Part shown: positions 7,201 through 9,832 of the stretch, piece after piece
Layout of the letters: each line of letters begins with the position of its first letter
Position numbering within the stretch: the stretch's first letter is position 1
Assembly: GCA_903832395.1 (NCBI GenBank)
Contig: CAILBF010000046.1
Coordinates: forward strand, 1 to 9,832
From: an uncultured Actinomycetes bacterium
Lineage (GTDB): Bacteria; Actinomycetota; Actinomycetes; Nanopelagicales; Nanopelagicaceae
Direction: 5' to 3'
DNA length: 9,832 nt
Made by a program: the position numbers and the translations under genes
Notes under the pieces: generated by a model
What the model saw: only the letters and a program-made list of their open reading frames with translations
Told to the model about the DNA's origin: nothing
The model's database searches: none

Positions 7201-8364
7201 TTACTTACCTACGCCAGAAATGGTCTTTTGCAGTACAGGGACATAACCTGTTGCAGTCTTAGTCAGACCAACAAGGAACATTGGCTGAATAAGTAGGTGG
7301 CTAGTGGCACTGACTGTCATCAAACCCTTAACTCCGACCCATGAGTAGCCCTCTAGGTTGCTAATCATTTTGTCAACGTTCTGGGATGTATTGCCTTTTA
7401 GTGCTTGGACAATCATCTTGGCAGCATCGGCACCTGTTGAGGTGAACAGATCCTGAGTCTTCTTGTTTGCTACAAACCATGCGGCCATATCAGAGGCTGC
7501 TTGTGACTTACCAGCACCTGCGAAGTAGCTATTAGTCATGATCGCGCCAGCACCTTCGAAAAGAGTTCCGTAGATGTTATATGTGGCAGCTCCAGCAAGA
7601 CCTGTAATTGGCTTTGACTTAGCAAACACGCCTTGAACCTTAAGGGATGTAAGCATTGCGCCTGCTGTTAGAGCATTTGACCATGCGATGAAAATGTATG
7701 TTCCATTAGCATCGAATGCTTTCTTTGAAAATGGAGTGAAGTCAGATGTTGATGTTGGAACTTTGACTTCTTCAAAAATTGCGCCCTTTGGACCCATTAA
7801 TGCGCGTGCTGCGGCAATGTTTCCAGCACCGAAAGCATTATCTTCAACGAAGAGAATAACTTTCTTGCCACTGATTGGCTTAACGCCAGCAAGTGGGGCT
7901 AAATCTTGAGTTGATGAGTTACCTGAGCGGAAAACATACTTGTTTGCAGCCGATGTAACTGCATCGTTCTTTGCTGGACCTGAGATGTAGAGAACTTTGT
8001 TCTGTGCAGCTAGAGGTCCAAGAGTTAGTGCAACTCCTGATGACGCGGTTCCGGCAATAATTTTAGTTCCATTACCGACCATGTCTTTAAATGATGCAGT
8101 GGCAGATGCAGGATCTGCGGCATCATCTTTAGTAGTTACAACAAGCTTTGCGCCGTTGATAGACATTTTTCCACCTGTGTAATAGTTCAGTCCCCATGCA
8201 AGGCCATCGTTGTATGCAAGGCCATACGATCCAAGAGGTCCAGATGTTGATGTGATTACACCAATTTTAATATCGCTTGCTGCTTGTGCTGGTGCCATGC
8301 TTGGCATGACAACTGCTAGGGAGAGTACTGCTACTCCCAAACGTGCTAGTGAGCGCTTGCTCAT
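7201..8364 (-). CDS. Secreted substrate-binding protein of a HAAT ABC importer (Peripla_BP_6 type)
   Basis: This 387-residue extracytoplasmic binding protein captures the substrate and delivers it to the LivH/M permease. Residues 1-28 form a signal peptide: a basic start (MSKRSLAR), a hydrophobic core LGVAVLSLAVVM and a signal-peptidase I site AQA|ASD after residue 28. The mature protein starts with DIKIGVITSTSGPLGSYGL, the type I fold pattern of Leu/Ile/Val-binding proteins. ASSGVALTLGPLAAQNKVLYIS (about 106-127) matches the segment where this family contacts ligand backbone groups. There is no lipobox cysteine; the whole protein contains no Cys. The ATG has a strong GAGGAG ribosome site 8 nt upstream (8378-8373). 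It is the first gene of the minus-strand operon and is separated from livG by a hairpin. The substrate is undetermined; neighbours point to 3-hydroxybutyrate, acetoacetate or a related carboxylate rather than amino acids. Confidence 0.9.
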   Translation of the reverse strand: MSKRSLARLGVAVLSLAVVMPSMAPAQAASDIKIGVITSTSGPLGSYGLAYNDGLAWGLNYYTGGKMSINGAKLVVTTKDDAADPASATASFKDMVGNGTKIIAGTASSGVALTLGPLAAQNKVLYISGPAKNDAVTSAANKYVFRSGNSSTQDLAPLAGVKPISGKKVILFVEDNAFGAGNIAAARALMGPKGAIFEEVKVPTSTSDFTPFSKKAFDANGTYIFIAWSNALTAGAMLTSLKVQGVFAKSKPITGLAGAATYNIYGTLFEGAGAIMTNSYFAGAGKSQAASDMAAWFVANKKTQDLFTSTGADAAKMIVQALKGNTSQNVDKMISNLEGYSWVGVKGLMTVSATSHLLIQPMFLVGLTKTATGYVPVLQKTISGVGK

Positions 8365-8509
8365 AGGGTTTTCTCCTCATTTATAGTCGAAGCCAAATCG
8401 AGGGATGGCTTTCTAATAGATAAATCTACCCTGAGGTGGATACCCAAACTGACCGCCTCGGCAACAGTTTCATAACATTATTTAGAAGAAATAAGGCAGA
8501 ATTACGGCT
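8365..8509. promoter_or_regulatory. Divergent control region between the importer operon and the hydrolase-dehydrogenase operon
   Basis: This 145-bp gap is the only divergent intergenic region in the window and must hold the start signals of both operons. Three inverted repeats are visible. AAGCCA/TGGCTT (8390-8395 and 8406-8411) would fall in the leader of the importer mRNA. TAGAT-AA-ATCTA (8417-8428) is an AT-rich palindrome. CTGAGGTGG/CCGCCTCGG (8431-8439 and 8453-8461) is a 9-bp imperfect palindrome with two mismatches. A minus-strand -10-like TAGATT (8428-8423) lies in the second repeat, but no good -35 accompanies it, so the importer promoter is only tentative. The compact arrangement suggests common control by a regulator encoded elsewhere. 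Confidence 0.5.
8449..8478 (+). promoter_or_regulatory. Candidate promoter of the hydrolase-dehydrogenase operon
   Basis: CTGACC (8449-8454, four of six matches to TTGACA) and TAACAT (8473-8478, fitting TAnnnT) are separated by 18 bp. A transcription start near 8485 would leave a leader of about 25 nt with a weak AAGG ribosome site (8493-8496). The -35 hexamer overlaps the right arm of the 8431-8461 imperfect palindrome, so a protein bound there would block this promoter. Confidence 0.4.
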
Positions 8510-9394
8510 ATGTCACTTCCTACAAAACGCACTCTTGTACCGGTTTCAGGCGGCTCACTTGCAGTTTTCCAATATGGCGATGGCACCGGAGAGCCAACAC
8601 TTTTAATTCACGGGGTTACCTCTTCCAACCGAGCATTTCAAGTTTTTGCCGATGCACTTATTGCTCGCGGCAAATCCCCATACGCAGTTGATCTACGCGG
8701 ACGCGGTGATTCAAATAATCTGCCTGGCCCATTTGGAATGGCACAGCATGCCAAAGATATGGCAACTGTTATTGAGCACTTTGGCTGGGTAAAGCCAGAT
8801 GTCATTGGGCATTCAATGGGCGGCTTTGTAGTGGCGGCATTAGTTGGTCTGTATCCAGATTTAGTTGGAAGGGTTGTATTTGCAGATGGCGGCGTTCCAT
8901 TGCCACTGCCCCCTGGAATGACTGTGGAACAAGTAATGCCATTTATTCTCGGTCCAGCTCTTACACGTTTGGCGATGGTCTTTGAATCCAAAGAGGCCTA
9001 TCGGGAGTATTGGAAACCTCAACCAGCTTTTGCTAAAGGTTGGTCGGAAGTAATGGATGAATATGTTGATTACGACTTGCGGGGCGATGCGCCGAATATG
9101 AAGGCATCGGCAAATCCAGCGGCCGTTGAGGCCGACTCCCGTGATCTATTTGGTGATGACTTAATCGTGCGCTCGCTTAAAGGTCTAACAAAGCAGTGCC
9201 TTTTTATCAAAGCCGAGCGAGGTTTGCAGAATGAAGAGAATGGCCTGTACCCAATGGCCGTTTTAGATGTAGTACTTCCGCAATACCCGATGTTGAAGTT
9301 AGAGTTTCTTGCAGATTGCAATCACTACGACATGTTTACGGAAGCAAGTGGAGCCGAAAAGGTTGCACAGATAATTTATGGAGATCGCATATGA
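8510..9394 (+). CDS. Alpha/beta hydrolase-fold protein, probable carboxylic ester hydrolase
   Basis: This 294-residue protein has no signal peptide and should act in the cytosol. The oxyanion-hole motif HGVTSS is at 34-39, DLRGRGDS at 61-68 (typical after strand 4), and the nucleophile elbow GHSMGG at 100-105 gives Ser102. His272 in CNHYDMF is the likely catalytic base. The acid is less clear: Asp126 (FADGG, after strand 6) and Glu236 (LFIKAERG, after strand 7) both occupy plausible positions. A cap region of about 70 residues rich in Trp/Tyr/Phe (about 140-210) lies between the core halves. The family includes esterases, lactonases, haloperoxidase-like enzymes and C-C bond hydrolases, so the substrate is open. 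Its stop overlaps the start of the 3-hydroxybutyrate dehydrogenase (ATGA), so an ester or oligomer of 3-hydroxybutyrate is a reasonable guess. It does not show the usual features of a poly(3-hydroxybutyrate) depolymerase. Confidence 0.88.
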   Translation: MSLPTKRTLVPVSGGSLAVFQYGDGTGEPTLLIHGVTSSNRAFQVFADALIARGKSPYAVDLRGRGDSNNLPGPFGMAQHAKDMATVIEHFGWVKPDVIGHSMGGFVVAALVGLYPDLVGRVVFADGGVPLPLPPGMTVEQVMPFILGPALTRLAMVFESKEAYREYWKPQPAFAKGWSEVMDEYVDYDLRGDAPNMKASANPAAVEADSRDLFGDDLIVRSLKGLTKQCLFIKAERGLQNEENGLYPMAVLDVVLPQYPMLKLEFLADCNHYDMFTEASGAEKVAQIIYGDRI

Positions 9395-9832
9395 GTCTAA
9401 AAGGTAAGCGGGCATTTATCACTGGTTCTTTTCAGGGCATTGGTCTTGGTATCGCTACCGCCCTTGCCCGCGAAGGCGCCGACATTATTTTGCATGGTTT
9501 AGCCGATGCCGAAACTATTAAAAAAGCCGAGGCCGCTGTTACTGCGGCAGGTGCGTCGAGCGTTGAATCGCATGTGAGCGATCTTCGCGATAGCGCTGCA
9601 ACGGAGGCGCTGGTTGCTGCGATATTAGCTAAAGGCCCAGTAGACATATTGTGTAATAACGCAGGAATCCAGCACACTGCAACGATCGCAGATATGCCTC
9701 TAGAAAAATGGAATGACATCATTGCAATCAATCTCTCTTCATATTTCGACACCATGCGTTTATTGCTGCCGCAGATGCAAGCGCGCGGTTATGGTCGAGT
9801 TATCAATACAGCATCGGTTCATGGCTTAGTTG
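9391..9832 (+). CDS. bdhA: D-3-hydroxybutyrate dehydrogenase, short-chain dehydrogenase family (3' end outside the window)
   Basis: The frame is open from ATG 9391 to the right edge, giving 147 codons of a protein expected to be about 255-260 residues. The enzyme oxidises D-3-hydroxybutyrate to acetoacetate with NAD+. The nucleotide-binding motif TGSFQGIG is at 11-18, CNNAGIQH at 88-95, the SDR tetrad Asn in IAINLSS at 114, and NTASVHGLV at 139-147 with catalytic Ser142. The NNAGIQH and ASVHGLV signatures are diagnostic of 3-hydroxybutyrate dehydrogenases. Gln94, Ser142 and His144 fall at the same numbers as the substrate-binding and catalytic residues described for the Pseudomonas fragi enzyme (as I recall them). 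The catalytic Tyr and Lys lie beyond the edge. The ATG overlaps the hydrolase stop by 4 nt, so the two are translationally coupled. It supplies the substrate of the acetoacetyl-CoA synthetase encoded in the divergent operon. Confidence 0.9.
   Translation, partial: MSLKGKRAFITGSFQGIGLGIATALAREGADIILHGLADAETIKKAEAAVTAAGASSVESHVSDLRDSAATEALVAAILAKGPVDILCNNAGIQHTATIADMPLEKWNDIIAINLSSYFDTMRLLLPQMQARGYGRVINTASVHGLV

Noticed and set aside
3755..8364. Assignment of the importer as a branched-chain amino acid transporter
   Set aside because: Family membership is clear, but HAAT importers have many substrates and the genetic context is ketone-body metabolism, so the specific substrate claim is not supported.
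8638..8991. 117-residue open frame on the minus strand
   Set aside because: It lies wholly inside the alpha/beta hydrolase gene on the opposite strand; its translation is low-complexity (Pro, Thr, Arg-rich) with no domain, so it is a shadow of the real gene.
8510..9394. Hydrolase as a poly(3-hydroxybutyrate) depolymerase
   Set aside because: There is no signal peptide, substrate-binding domain or depolymerase-type lipase box arrangement; it is a generic alpha/beta hydrolase, so only small esters or oligomers are suggested.
9432..9755. 107-residue open frame on the minus strand at the right edge
   Set aside because: It is antisense to the 3-hydroxybutyrate dehydrogenase, whose frame carries intact SDR motifs and runs off the window.

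Overview
The window is protein-dense DNA of moderate GC with short intergenic gaps, tight operons and AAGGAG/GAGGAG-type ribosome sites. The protein style suggests a small-genome, moderate-GC actinobacterium, such as a planktonic freshwater lineage. That assignment is an inference from general character; no rRNA or other marker gene is present.

Layout. (1) Positions 1-732 (+) hold the 3' end of a membrane protein gene that enters from the left edge, closed by a strong intrinsic terminator. (2) Positions 8364 down to 792 (-) form one long transcription direction: a secreted Peripla_BP_6-type binding protein, an intercistronic hairpin, then livG-livF-livH-livM (a complete branched-chain-amino-acid-type, HAAT-family ABC importer), an acetoacetyl-CoA synthetase, and an Old Yellow Enzyme-type flavin oxidoreductase whose stop codon lies in its own terminator. 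Five of these genes (livG to the synthetase) touch or overlap by 0-4 nt. (3) Positions 8365-8509 are a short divergent control region with inverted repeats. (4) From 8510 to the right edge (+) lie an alpha/beta hydrolase and, overlapping it by 4 nt (ATGA), a D-3-hydroxybutyrate dehydrogenase that runs off the window.

How the genes may work together. 3-Hydroxybutyrate dehydrogenase makes acetoacetate and acetoacetyl-CoA synthetase activates it to acetoacetyl-CoA, so the two divergent operons carry consecutive steps of ketone-body (3-hydroxybutyrate) catabolism. A complete HAAT importer is translationally coupled to the synthetase and an alpha/beta hydrolase is coupled to the dehydrogenase. The simplest reading is an uptake-and-utilisation locus for 3-hydroxybutyrate, acetoacetate, or esters/oligomers of them, with a transporter class usually annotated for branched-chain amino acids. 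The two enzyme assignments are well supported by sequence. The transporter substrate, the hydrolase substrate and the role of the flavoenzyme are inference.

I saw no tRNA, rRNA, CRISPR array, insertion sequence or phage gene. No regulator gene lies in the window.
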